From the IMG/VR virus record IMGVR_UViG_3300036791_000029, positions 1 through 52,133 of that record: 52,133 bases of DNA; one strand, 5' to 3'. This DNA is from a virus. Shown here in pieces: positions 1-7,539 of this stretch. The notes below the pieces were generated by a model. It was not told the DNA's origin. It saw only the letters and a list, made by a program, of their open reading frames with translations, and did no database searches. Each line of letters begins with the position of its first letter. The first letter of the stretch is position 1. Both the position numbers and the translations under genes were made by a program.

Positions 1-127
1 CGGCTGCACCTCCATATATGGCTATGTCAGCACTAGTAGACAAGAATTGTTCTTGTGGTCCAGGCTGCGGACCAATATCATTTTTAGTATCATCAAATCC
101 ATCATACATATTATGCCGCCTCCCCAT
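1..127 (-). CDS. terL: Terminase large subunit, N-terminal fragment (cut by window start)
   Basis: This is the start of a second terL allele; the gene runs off the left edge. Its 42 visible codons match the N-terminus of the complete terL at 49912-51321, ending just before the Walker A glycines. It has one extra Lys codon (DDTKND against DDTND) and an Arg for Lys near the start, and stays in frame. The ATG at 127 overlaps the end of terS, as in the complete copy; an in-frame TTG lies at 130. The in-frame indel suggests a functional allele, not sequencing noise. Confidence 0.85.
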   Translation of the reverse strand, partial: MGRRHNMYDGFDDTKNDIGPQPGPQEQFLSTSADIAIYGGAA

Positions 128-428
128 CAATAATCTTGACGGGAGTATTCATGCGGCCATTGTCTGGTAAATATACTTTGACCCTACTAGAACTTTGGTT
201 CGCACTAGTATCGTCATTAATATACACTGTTTGGCGTGGCTTGCCATAAGCGCGATTAGACACAAACTCCATTAGACGAATGCGATCACCATGCGACATA
301 GATGGATCAGCAAACATCTCGTCAACTTGACGTAGGATCGTAGGTGTACGTTGACGACATTCAGTCATCATTTCGCGCAAGGTATAAATGCGCGCTAGCT
401 CAGTGTGTGGGTCGAAACCATCAGGCAT
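111..428 (-). CDS. terS: Terminase small subunit-like protein, left allele
   Basis: Small protein of 105 residues directly upstream of terL and overlapping its start by 17 bases, the usual place of the DNA-recognition subunit of the packaging motor. The call rests on position, size and charge; no diagnostic motif is visible. The N-terminal part (ELARIYTLREMMTE) should be helical and could hold the DNA-binding fold; the C-terminus is short and probably binds TerL. The protein is identical to that at 51305-51622 although the DNA differs at several third positions, so the sequence is under strong purifying selection. Confidence 0.75.
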   Translation of the reverse strand: MPDGFDPHTELARIYTLREMMTECRQRTPTILRQVDEMFADPSMSHGDRIRLMEFVSNRAYGKPRQTVYINDDTSANQSSSRVKVYLPDNGRMNTPVKIIDGEAA

Positions 429-536
429 TACATTGTGACGTCCACCAGATATACATTACGTACAAGAGACGTTAGCGCGTATATACTAATACATCTACCG
501 CGTAAAGAGAGAAAATAAAACATTACGAAGATTTAA

Positions 537-785
537 TTAGTTTTTGTTTCGTAAATATCCTAATCCTATCCATCGACGAATATACAAAGAAATACCAACT
601 GATTTTATACTTTGCTGTAGATCATAATCATCTAAATACTCCACCAAATCCATTTCTTTAATCTGTTCAGCAATTTGTTTTATTGTATAAGCATCATATT
701 TATATGGTTCTATTCCATCATCTCGCAAATATTCAATAGCCAATTCAATCATTCCGTTTACAGTTTGTGGATGATCATTATACAT
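537..785 (-). CDS. Hypothetical protein, 82 residues
   Basis: Not recognised. It is acidic in the first half (DDGIEPYKYD, EMDLVEYLDDYD) and basic at the end (YIRRWIGLGYLRNKN), and is probably helical. The ATG at 785 overlaps the stop of the upstream nuclease gene and follows CAGGAG at a good distance, so it should be translated by coupling. It has no counterpart in the right terminal repeat, where the interval between nuclease and terS is shorter and unrelated. It is therefore an accessory gene present in only one of the two alleles in this window. Confidence 0.65.
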   Translation of the reverse strand: MYNDHPQTVNGMIELAIEYLRDDGIEPYKYDAYTIKQIAEQIKEMDLVEYLDDYDLQQSIKSVGISLYIRRWIGLGYLRNKN

Positions 786-1239
786 TTGCTACTCCTGACG
801 CTGCTCTTGTAGCCTGCGGAACAAACAAATCTTTAAACCAGTCATATATCTCCCATTTATCTTCTGTGAACTTTACAAGCTGTTCAATTTTGATTGGATG
901 CTTAGGCACACTTAACCATGTTGACCAATTACCACAACGCAATACTCCAAACTTTGTTATCTCATCGCGATAATCATAAAAGCCAAGAAACAAAAAGCAA
1001 AATCCTCCTGATCGTTGCCATTTAGCTAACCAAGCAGCTTGATCAGCCGTTAGTTCTGAAACTCTAAATGTAGAAGCACCAAACTTATATTGTATAACCT
1101 TTAGTTCAAACCACACAATACGCGAGTTGTTGATTTGTATGCCTTTATCTGGCCAGCCGGCAAGGCGGTCGCTGGGCGTCCAGATTTGATATTCCTTGAA
1201 CATATCATTAAAATGTTTGGCTAATGTCTTCTCAAGCAT
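778..1239 (-). CDS. PD-(D/E)XK nuclease (VRR-NUC / resolvase-like)
   Basis: Predicted Mg2+-dependent nuclease of 153 residues. Visible signature: GWPDKGI near residue 28 supplies the catalytic Asp, FELKV near residue 45 supplies the E-x-K pair, and an LTADQ..WL..W..SGG segment follows, as in phage VRR-NUC and Holliday-junction-resolvase-like nucleases. Next to terS and terL it may trim branched DNA before packaging, or take part in recombination. The ATG at 1239 follows CGCCAGGAG by only one base, so a later start is possible. A second, partial allele lies at 51771-52133 with a different C-terminal tail. Confidence 0.75.
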   Translation of the reverse strand: MLEKTLAKHFNDMFKEYQIWTPSDRLAGWPDKGIQINNSRIVWFELKVIQYKFGASTFRVSELTADQAAWLAKWQRSGGFCFLFLGFYDYRDEITKFGVLRCGNWSTWLSVPKHPIKIEQLVKFTEDKWEIYDWFKDLFVPQATRAASGVANV

Positions 1240-1274
1240 ACTCCTGGCGCCCTCTCATATATCGTTACGCAGTC

Positions 1275-1304
1275 AAACCTAACTAACCTAAACCTAACTA
1301 ACCG
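1275..1304. repeat. Two tandem 15-bp repeats (AAACCTAACTAACC core)
   Basis: Two adjacent copies of AAACCTAACTAACC(T/G) lie 35-65 bases upstream of the nuclease gene. The core CCTAACTAAC also occurs at 1452-1461 and at about 12231, both next to a 16-bp palindrome. The intergenic stretch 1240-1487 holds no gene; it contains these repeats, the palindrome at 1465 and a possible minus-strand promoter. A binding site for a regulator is a reasonable guess. Confidence 0.6.
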
Positions 1305-1362
1305 TCGTTTCTCCCTATATCTACTCTAGAAAAAAAGACCCCTCCCTTGGCGTTTTTTCTTT

Positions 1363-1391
1363 GTTATAATTATTACAGTTAAATAGGTTAA
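1363..1391 (-). promoter_or_regulatory. Possible promoter for nuclease-terS-terL
   Basis: On the minus strand TTAACC (1391-1386) is followed after 17 bases by TATAAC (1368-1363), a fair match to a sigma-70 promoter. It lies in the only intergenic gap between the helicase and nuclease genes and would read toward the terminase genes. Seen by eye only; AT-rich sequence gives such matches by chance. Confidence 0.3.
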
Positions 1392-1464
1392 TACGGTTAG
1401 CGAAATGAGAAAATCTAACGATTTCAGCGACTTACATATTCATTCCGCTAACCTAACTAACTAC

Positions 1465-1480
1465 ATATACGATCGTATAT
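1465..1480. promoter_or_regulatory. 16-bp perfect palindrome ATATACGATCGTATAT, copy 1
   Basis: The palindrome lies just beyond the helicase stop, between the helicase and nuclease genes, and is flanked by CCTAACTAAC. The identical 16-mer recurs at 12192-12207, again with CCTAACTAAC nearby. Such a pair could be a dimeric operator. Confidence 0.6.
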
Positions 1481-1487
1481 ACGTTGT

Positions 1488-3056
1488 CTATTTGTCCTTC
1501 CAGAACCACACTTTGCGTATCTTGCCATCAACCAGTCTAGCTTTATTGTCGTGTCTACTAAATCCATACTTAACAAGAGCAGCACCAAATGCTCTAGACT
1601 TCCTCATCAATTCTGGTTTCATCATATCCCAACTCGTTTGAGCGTGAGTATAAATCAAATCCAAATATACACCGCTCTCTTTACATATCTCTAATTGGTT
1701 AGCATCCTTAAAGAAATCACATACCAGTTCATATTCATCAGAAACAAATACAACATCACGTTCATTAACTTGGTCTCTTTGCAATTCAAATTCTGCAGCC
1801 AGAAGATAACAACTTATTCCTTGTCTATACATTCTAATTGCTTGAGCAAGTATCTTTGGATATTCCTTTGCAAATCCTTCCAAGTCCATAAACTCATTTT
1901 GCCCTAGTTCTGACCTCAAAGTAATTGCTCTAGTATCTCCACTTTCATCTCTACCAAGAAATTGCTTTTCATTAGTAGTCAGTATGATTATGTTACGTTT
2001 TGCATAATCAATTACATCATCAGATCGCATACGTCTAAATGTAGAATGAGTTTCAGTAACAACTCTTTTGAATAGGTTCTTTGACGCTCTATCAGTTCCT
2101 CCTAACTCAGCAAACTCTACTACAGCCTTATCATACGTTTGTCTATAGAATTCAACAATATCATCTCTTGCTGATAAAGCAGCACTTGAATACCAAAAGT
2201 TTGGCACTAATAATCTACATAGTTGAGTCTTTCCAATATTTTGTTCTCCCTCAATAGTGAAATAATAACGTTGGGGAAGGCCAGGGGAAAAGCATCGCCA
2301 CACAAGAGATAGCATTAATGTTCTAGACCATACAGCACTCCATTGTTCTTTAGGAGCGCCCATATATTTGACAGCAAAACAATTCTCCACACTAAATCTT
2401 TCTATTCCATCATCAGGATTTTCATTTTCAATATTAGTCATCCACAACTTATAAAAATCAATTTTGTTTCTCTTAGCAACATTTTGTTGAGCTTCCTTTA
2501 ATGCTCCCCAATTATGTTCTGATGGGAAACCATTTCTATTGAGCTTACGTTTTAATTCAGTTCCATGATACTCATTATGTTTATGATACTTTTGTGCTAT
2601 TCCAGGCAATTCAAATATAGGTTCATTGCTATCCCAGTCAATTACTGTGTAATATATGTTAGCTGACATTTCATCCCAAATGCATTTTATTCGTTTGGCC
2701 GCCAGAAGAATAAGATACAAATTGTCTTGTGTCGGAAATATACCAGTTTTGTTTAATGTTAGTTCATTCAATGGAACATCTGTAAACTCTTCAAATTTTG
2801 TTCTAATTTTTTCTTGCGATTTACCAAGAACATATTTATCAATTAAATCATCAATTGTTCCTTTGCGCTTAATGCCTCGAAATGTATCTGATATTCGGCC
2901 TTTTATATTTTCATATTCATATTGATCTGATATGTATAAATCAGCAAGATGGTTTAATAGCTCTTCATTTTGACCAAGTAAATATTCATATTTAGCATCA
3001 TACGAGTCAAGTTCATTTAATTGAAATATTACTTTATTGATTTCAGAATTGTCCAT
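1488..3056 (-). CDS. VirE-like P-loop helicase
   Basis: Predicted replicative ATPase of 522 residues resembling virulence-associated E (VirE) and D5-type phage helicases. Walker A is GEQNIGKT (about residues 270-277). A Walker B-like strand, VVEFAE, lies near 312-317, followed by an arginine-rich stretch and IIILTTNE (sensor-like). The N-terminal third is helical and unassigned. The ATG at 3056 is preferred over an upstream in-frame start at 3098 because AGAGGGG stands just before it and it overlaps the primase stop by 14 bases. With the primase upstream it forms a primase-helicase pair encoded far from the polymerase and on the other strand. Confidence 0.8.
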   Translation of the reverse strand: MDNSEINKVIFQLNELDSYDAKYEYLLGQNEELLNHLADLYISDQYEYENIKGRISDTFRGIKRKGTIDDLIDKYVLGKSQEKIRTKFEEFTDVPLNELTLNKTGIFPTQDNLYLILLAAKRIKCIWDEMSANIYYTVIDWDSNEPIFELPGIAQKYHKHNEYHGTELKRKLNRNGFPSEHNWGALKEAQQNVAKRNKIDFYKLWMTNIENENPDDGIERFSVENCFAVKYMGAPKEQWSAVWSRTLMLSLVWRCFSPGLPQRYYFTIEGEQNIGKTQLCRLLVPNFWYSSAALSARDDIVEFYRQTYDKAVVEFAELGGTDRASKNLFKRVVTETHSTFRRMRSDDVIDYAKRNIIILTTNEKQFLGRDESGDTRAITLRSELGQNEFMDLEGFAKEYPKILAQAIRMYRQGISCYLLAAEFELQRDQVNERDVVFVSDEYELVCDFFKDANQLEICKESGVYLDLIYTHAQTSWDMMKPELMRKSRAFGAALVKYGFSRHDNKARLVDGKIRKVWFWKDK

Positions 3057-4065
3057 TTCTGTTCCCCTCTGCATCATTGTAAGCGTCTTTGAAAGCATCT
3101 TCTATTGTATTTCTATCATTCTTAGCATTGCCGTGCCACCACATCATAGCAGCAGCAGCAAATTCATCTTTTATTATATCATCATCAAGTAATCCAGCAA
3201 TACAATACTTAGCTATCCAAACTGTATGCTTATACAACCATTTATGTCTTTCGCCATCATCAACATACTTCATTTCTCTAATAACTTTTTCCTTGGATGC
3301 TATAGCTTGCTTAAATGTAGCTGGATGATATTCTTGTTTGCTATCGTTATCAGTTATAATATGTCTTATATCTGTAAATTGACTTTCACCACCAATCCAT
3401 GTCCACCATTTACTACAAGGATCGCTACACCCTATAAATCTAGGACGCGCGGTATAGATAGGCTGGACCGGCCCAAATAACGCTGTATCTACAACATCTT
3501 TCGCACCAGCAAAATGTTTCTTAAGCGCAATACAACTAACCTTCACACTATTCCACAAAAACAGCCTGATATGAATACCAGGCTTTCGCAAATAACCAGC
3601 ACTAGGAATAGCAAAGGCTTCCACACCACTCAAATTGAGCGCCAGGAGCACACGAGTAGCATCATCCTTCAGATCACCAGATGACACCCCATATCCATCA
3701 ATATCTAATGCGAACCAATTTTGGTTCTGTTCAATAATGGTTGCGCGATCACCCGTCGCACGATCATCATGGAACAATCGTCTCTGCCGCACAGCATTGT
3801 CATCAATAGCAGTGCCGCGTATAACACAGCATTGTGGACGCGCCAGGAGATACTTGATTAGTTCAAACAAATCCTGTAGATGATATACAGGACGATTGAA
3901 GAAATTGTAGTATTTGACATTATCATAAGCAACTTCAGAGGTAGGATATATTGTTTTGCATAATACAAATCTACTACTGTATGACTTACACACAGTAATA
4001 TTATTAGGAGTTATAAAATCACTTGTAGATTTTTCGCCGTCGTTACTATATATAGGGTCCGACAT
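3043..4065 (-). CDS. Archaeo-eukaryotic-type primase (AEP) domain protein
   Basis: Predicted RNA or DNA primer synthase, 340 residues. WFALDIDGYG (about 117-126) supplies the D-x-D metal pair. SAGYLRKPGIHIR (about 155-167) fits the strand with the catalytic His of AEP primases found beside VirE or D5 helicases. The C-terminal third (KWLYKHTVWIAKYC...) looks like a small helical domain that could contact the helicase. The ATG at 4065 follows GGGGAGGAAACACG, a strong ribosome site; the reading frame extends 32 codons upstream through a hairpin without a good site. The gene is translationally coupled to the helicase. Confidence 0.75.
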   Translation of the reverse strand: MSDPIYSNDGEKSTSDFITPNNITVCKSYSSRFVLCKTIYPTSEVAYDNVKYYNFFNRPVYHLQDLFELIKYLLARPQCCVIRGTAIDDNAVRQRRLFHDDRATGDRATIIEQNQNWFALDIDGYGVSSGDLKDDATRVLLALNLSGVEAFAIPSAGYLRKPGIHIRLFLWNSVKVSCIALKKHFAGAKDVVDTALFGPVQPIYTARPRFIGCSDPCSKWWTWIGGESQFTDIRHIITDNDSKQEYHPATFKQAIASKEKVIREMKYVDDGERHKWLYKHTVWIAKYCIAGLLDDDIIKDEFAAAAMMWWHGNAKNDRNTIEDAFKDAYNDAEGNRNGQF

Positions 4066-4095
4066 CGTGTTTCCTCCCCGAAAGGATTGATGTCC

Positions 4096-4151
4096 GCTGC
4101 CTGGTAACAACTCAATACTCAGCAAAGTATTGGTTATCAGGCAGCGTTTTT
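4096..4151 (+). terminator. Long hairpin with T-tract in the primase leader
   Basis: GCTGCCTGGTAAC (4096-4108) pairs with GTTATCAGGCAGC (4133-4145), and inside it CAATACT (4113-4119) pairs with AGTATTG (4126-4132). TTTTT follows on the plus strand. Read rightwards this is a typical rho-independent terminator, yet no plus-strand gene lies before it. On the minus strand it is a 5' leader hairpin about 30 bases before the primase start. It could block antisense transcription or regulate primase. Confidence 0.65.
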
Positions 4152-4218
4152 CTTCAAACAACGTAAACGAACCGTAATACTACTCCCGCGCGTCGCCCGC
4201 GTAAAGCCTTATTTCGCT

Positions 4219-4500
4219 ATGCTTAGATCACATAGTAAATCCATAACAGCAATTGATCGTGCTGTATACTTATGGATGCTGTGCACTATTGAATGGATGC
4301 ACGAAAACAATCAACTAATATCAAATAACAATCTCACAAGAATATTTGGAGAAGAAACAAAGAAGCGTTTCAACTTCTATCGTGAAATAGCCATTGATAA
4401 TCATGACTTAACGCCAGGAGGAATAATCCTTACACCCAAAGGACAAAGGATCGTTGACTCCTGGCGCCGGCATCAAGAACGCATATTCAGTATTGATTAG
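4219..4500 (+). CDS. Possible small winged-helix protein, lone plus-strand gene
   Basis: An open frame of 93 residues on the plus strand inside the minus-strand block. The sequence looks protein-like: a helical start (ITAIDRAVYLWMLCTIEWMH), a basic middle (GEETKKRFNFYRE), and GGIILTPKGQRIVDSW, which resembles the wing and last helix of winged-helix proteins. The start has no clear Shine-Dalgarno site. Its stop overlaps the stop of the minus-strand gene at 4497. A regulator of the flanking operons is possible; a chance frame cannot be excluded. Confidence 0.5.
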   Translation: MLRSHSKSITAIDRAVYLWMLCTIEWMHENNQLISNNNLTRIFGEETKKRFNFYREIAIDNHDLTPGGIILTPKGQRIVDSWRRHQERIFSID

Positions 4501-4700
4501 TCTGTTATCTCAGTATGATCGACAGACTCCAATTCTATATTATCCAAATATTTGCAGTCAACCATCATCTTATCTGTTAGTTGTTTCTCTGCCAATTGAT
4601 AGACTAGTTCCTCAATTTCATCTTCTGGTGTATCATCGTCAATATCCACATCAACTTCTGTAGTAAATGTTCCGTTGATGTCAACACTATACTTTGCCAT
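4497..4700 (-). CDS. Small acidic hypothetical protein
   Basis: Not recognised. A 67-residue protein with a short beta-like start (AKYSVDINGTFTTEVDVDI), an acidic turn (DDDTPEDEIEE) and a helix, like the many small acidic accessory proteins of phages. The ATG at 4700 follows AGGAGAG at good spacing and was chosen over an upstream in-frame start at 4751 that lies inside a GC-rich hairpin. It follows the 316-residue gene on the same strand, separated by two hairpins. Confidence 0.6.
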   Translation of the reverse strand: MAKYSVDINGTFTTEVDVDIDDDTPEDEIEELVYQLAEKQLTDKMMVDCKYLDNIELESVDHTEITD

Positions 4701-4730
4701 TGTTACTCTCCTATCAAGTGACACAGTAAC

Positions 4731-4753
4731 GAGTGGGGGAGCCACCCCCACTC
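4731..4753. terminator. GC-rich 9-bp hairpin without T-tract
   Basis: GAGTGGGGG (4731-4739) and CCCCCACTC (4745-4753) pair perfectly around a five-base loop. A second, weaker hairpin (CGTTCC / GGAACG) lies to the right at about 4765-4785. Together they fill the gap between the 316-residue gene and the small acidic gene, and could cause partial termination or protect the mRNA. Confidence 0.55.
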
Positions 4754-4820
4754 GGCAGCAGCTATCGTTCCTTTATGGAACGGTAACACCTGGATTGGCT
4801 ATTTCCAGCACTGCTACTCG

Positions 4821-5771
4821 TTAGCGAGGATTATTGTTGACAGCCCAATACTTTGGATTTGGACTGCCATCCTCTAAGGTTTCATTCTCACCCTCATGGT
4901 ACAGAGCAATATAGCCATGGTTCAAGTCCCAATTCCAGTGGTCTAGTCTTGGGCCATTAAACTTTGAACCACTTCTGACGGATGTTGCCTCTGGGTAGTC
5001 CTTGGTTCCGATATACTCAGAATAGTTCATACCATCCCTGTATATATCCCAAGCATAGTAACCCATCACACCTTCAGCACGTGGGTTCTTGTCCACCATT
5101 TTCCTAAGCCGCAAGTCATTGGTCCATTTTGTGGACCGCCTTGGGCCAGGAGCGCGTGGCTCACCATTAATCTTTGTGGACTTTTGCTTTACAGACTTCT
5201 CACCTTTACTGGTTCCCTTAGCATAGAGATACATACCAATTTCGGTGAGCTTAAGGCCCACAATGGTCTTGGGTTCACCACCATACTCGGCAACAGCAAG
5301 ACCGCGCTGAAGGATGTTGCGTTCCGTCCCAACGTCAAAGAAACCTTTCTTGATTTCTTCTGGGATATGATCGAGCGGAATAACAACATCCGTCACACTA
5401 TCAGCAGACTTCAAGATATCCAAACTTAGAAGAATGCCAATAGCTTGCTTCTCACGTTCAGACAAACGACGCGGACCAGTTACGCGTTCTGCGCGTTTGA
5501 CCCGTTCCTTTGCTTCTGCTTCCTCCTGTGCTTTGTGAGTAGCCTCATCAGTCACTTTTGATTCTGGATACTCTGCACCTTCCTTGGGTTGCTCTTCACC
5601 AATTTGGACTGCATAATCCTCATTGGCTTCTGGCGCAGACCCAACTGCATCATGTTCTGCAGTGGGATCTTGGGCGCCAGGAGAATGCCCCGGATTGTAC
5701 GGCACAGGTTGCACGACATGTTCACTCACTGGTTTATTCCTCAGAGTATGTTTACGTGCCCGTTGTGACAT
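4821..5771 (-). CDS. Hypothetical protein, 316 residues, disordered N-terminus
   Basis: Not recognised. The first third is rich in Pro, Glu, Ala and Lys and is probably disordered (residues 1-100, including QEEAEAKERVKRAERV). The middle (SEREKQAIGILLSLDIL...) could be a small helical domain with a beta strand. The C-terminus is rich in Trp, Tyr and Asp (YYAWDIYRDGMNYSEY, DHWNWDLNHGY). It is the first minus-strand gene left of the divergent promoter region at 5772-6127, so it is probably expressed early. No catalytic motif is visible. Confidence 0.6.
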   Translation of the reverse strand: MSQRARKHTLRNKPVSEHVVQPVPYNPGHSPGAQDPTAEHDAVGSAPEANEDYAVQIGEEQPKEGAEYPESKVTDEATHKAQEEAEAKERVKRAERVTGPRRLSEREKQAIGILLSLDILKSADSVTDVVIPLDHIPEEIKKGFFDVGTERNILQRGLAVAEYGGEPKTIVGLKLTEIGMYLYAKGTSKGEKSVKQKSTKINGEPRAPGPRRSTKWTNDLRLRKMVDKNPRAEGVMGYYAWDIYRDGMNYSEYIGTKDYPEATSVRSGSKFNGPRLDHWNWDLNHGYIALYHEGENETLEDGSPNPKYWAVNNNPR

Positions 5772-5983
5772 ACTATGTTCCCTATGTTATTGTCAAAGAT
5801 CAATGTGAGAGGTATGGCAGTTCCAACTCACCCGAGTAGTCTACTCCACCTCGTGGCCGAGGTCTAGCCCACGACCCAGAAAGATATGCATCAGTAACAA
5901 TTGTGGTATATACGTTTATATATTGATTGATATATGCAATTGATTGATGAAACTAATCGTAACAAATTTGTTTCTTTGGTGGA

Positions 5984-6013
5984 CTAGACGTGTAACTCGA
6001 AATAGGCTATACT
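5984..6013 (+). promoter_or_regulatory. Candidate early promoter CTAGAC-N18-TATACT, copy 1
   Basis: CTAGAC (5984-5989) and TATACT (6008-6013) are separated by 18 bases, upstream of the first plus-strand gene. The same two boxes at the same distance recur at 10916-10945. The interval 5772-6127 between divergent genes holds no other gene; it contains this element and AT-rich repeats (TTGATTGATATATGCAATTG). Confidence 0.4.
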
Positions 6014-6127
6014 TAGGGACGATGGAACAGAAGCCGTCGGCCTACCCAAGATTGCCTGCTGCAAGAGAAATAACTATATGGTTTGTGATCTTGGTGATCT
6101 TTGTAAACTGTGAATAGGAGACTAAAG

Positions 6128-6877
6128 ATGACACCAAAACTATCGGTTGTCTCTGACAATACGAGTATGCCTCTGTATACAAATATGTGCAAGGCAATAC
6201 TTGAATGTCGTCGTGTAGATGAAGTTGCTAAACTACAAGACGATGTCAAGCGGCAATTGTATGGTCAGCAAGTAAAAGATGGCAATACAATGAAAGCTGC
6301 GCTCAATGAAATATACATTCGCGCTGAGCGCCAGCTAGGTGAATTATTGGCTGCTTTACCAAGAGCACCAACAAGGAGTCGTTACGATACCGGATTAGGT
6401 CGCGACACGCGACTTAATCCGGAGTCAAAACAAAAGGTTATGGCTGACAATGGCATTACTAAAGACAGAGCATCAAAAGCAGAACGCATTGCAAGAATAC
6501 CAAAAGCCGAATTTGAACAAGAAGTAGTTAAGCCCAAAGCCAGTATTAGAAGGTTGGCTGACTATGCAAGAAGCAAAGAACCACCAAAGCCCAAAAAGCC
6601 TGAGCCGAAGTGGTATGATCCTCATCTTGATTCCAAAGTGAGACTTACTGAGGGCCTTGAACGCATAGAACAAGGCCTGAAGATGGCTATACTGGGATTA
6701 AAGATTAAGGATTTGATCCTAGCGCGTATGCAAGACCAGGGCACAGAATTGCCTGAAGTAATGCATAGACTCAATAGGATCAGAAAACATATGGAAGCAC
6801 TGACTTTCATATGTCCTTGCCCATTACGAAATCAGAAGGCAATAACTCAACAAGTCAAGGAGACAATTGATGCCTGA
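6128..6877 (+). CDS. Conserved phage protein of the ERRLGELLA / GISKDxSS type
   Basis: A 249-residue protein whose N-terminal half (ALNEIYIRAERQLGELLAALP, then GITKDRASKAERIARIPKAEFEQEV) follows a pattern known from many phage and prophage proteins, sometimes found with DNA methyltransferase or ParB-like domains. The function is not established. A basic Pro-Lys linker (EPPKPKKPEPKW) leads to a helical C-terminus ending in CPCP. No methyltransferase motif is present. The ATG at 6128 follows TAGGAGACTAAAG, an ideal ribosome site. It is first in a two-gene unit and probably an early regulator or DNA-binding protein. Confidence 0.6.
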   Translation: MTPKLSVVSDNTSMPLYTNMCKAILECRRVDEVAKLQDDVKRQLYGQQVKDGNTMKAALNEIYIRAERQLGELLAALPRAPTRSRYDTGLGRDTRLNPESKQKVMADNGITKDRASKAERIARIPKAEFEQEVVKPKASIRRLADYARSKEPPKPKKPEPKWYDPHLDSKVRLTEGLERIEQGLKMAILGLKIKDLILARMQDQGTELPEVMHRLNRIRKHMEALTFICPCPLRNQKAITQQVKETIDA

Positions 6878-7376
6878 GTACAATCCATATCGCAAAGTCA
6901 TAGACATGCTTATGCCCAAAATCCAGAATGGAGTTCTGTATCTGGATGAACTTGAAGAGACAATGATGGAGGTTGGGATACTACCATCAGACTACAAGAA
7001 GTATGATGGTATTCCCAAAAGACTTGTAGGCGCAATTGAACGTGATCATGATGAAACGTTCAAAAGAGCTTATGAGTCCTGGAAAAGACATCTCCATCAT
7101 TTTGAGCTTGTCTGTATTGGTGAACGGGCCAGTAGGTTCAAAACTAGGATAGCCTTGAGTTTTGAACCTCTGAAAGAGAATACTCAAGAGAAACAAAGAG
7201 ATGCTGGTGACAAGTATCTCAAAGCATTTCAAAGGCGAGCCAAGGTCATTTCTAGCACCTCAACATTTAATGAAGAGGATGCCAAGGAATTAGACGATTG
7301 GCATAAGCATGCGAAGATTGTACAAGAGAAAGCACAGCAACTAAGAGTCAGATACAATAGACGTAAAATCCAATAG
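6870..7376 (+). CDS. Hypothetical protein, 168 residues
   Basis: Not recognised. Mostly helical and charged, with a basic C-terminus (AQQLRVRYNRRKIQ). The ATG at 6870 overlaps the previous stop by eight bases and follows AAGGAG, so the two genes are co-translated. It ends 14 bases before a perfect hairpin that probably ends the transcript. Confidence 0.6.
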   Translation: MPEYNPYRKVIDMLMPKIQNGVLYLDELEETMMEVGILPSDYKKYDGIPKRLVGAIERDHDETFKRAYESWKRHLHHFELVCIGERASRFKTRIALSFEPLKENTQEKQRDAGDKYLKAFQRRAKVISSTSTFNEEDAKELDDWHKHAKIVQEKAQQLRVRYNRRKIQ

Positions 7377-7390
7377 GGTCTCAAACTAGG

Positions 7391-7416
7391 CTCCTGGCGC
7401 CCAAAAGCGCCAGGAG
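7391..7416 (+). terminator. Perfect 10-bp hairpin built from the dispersed motif
   Basis: CTCCTGGCGC (7391-7400) and GCGCCAGGAG (7407-7416) are exact inverted copies around CCAAAA. It stands just after the two-gene early unit and looks like a terminator stem, but only a short T/C-rich run follows. Pairs of uptake or Chi-like motifs often double as terminators in the same way. Confidence 0.65.
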
Positions 7417-7539
7417 TATCCTTCCAGGATCAAAACCATCAATCATTTAAAAGAGAACATATCCAGAACTACCAATCAGTAGCCTGCGTTACAGATTAAC
7501 AAATGTTTAGCATTTTTGGCCCATAACCCATTGAAATCA

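Larger units (their letters stand above)
1..1140. repeat. Imperfect terminal direct repeat, left copy
   Basis: This end repeats 51199-52133 in the same orientation. Two blocks match closely: 1-485 with 51199-51680 (terL start, terS and its leader) and about 805-1140 with 51803-52133 (nuclease). Between them the sequences are unrelated, and this copy alone holds the 82-codon gene at 537-785. Differences in the matching blocks are scattered, mostly synonymous, with one in-frame codon gain in terL. This is not an exact assembly overlap or an exact terminal repeat. Confidence 0.9.

Noticed and set aside
1-1140. Exact direct terminal repeats as in T7-like phages
   Set aside because: The two ends differ by scattered substitutions, an in-frame indel and a large non-matching block.
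1330-1362. A-tract and T-tract flanking CCCCTCCCTTGG as a terminator
   Set aside because: The central GC part does not pair with itself, so no GC-rich stem exists.
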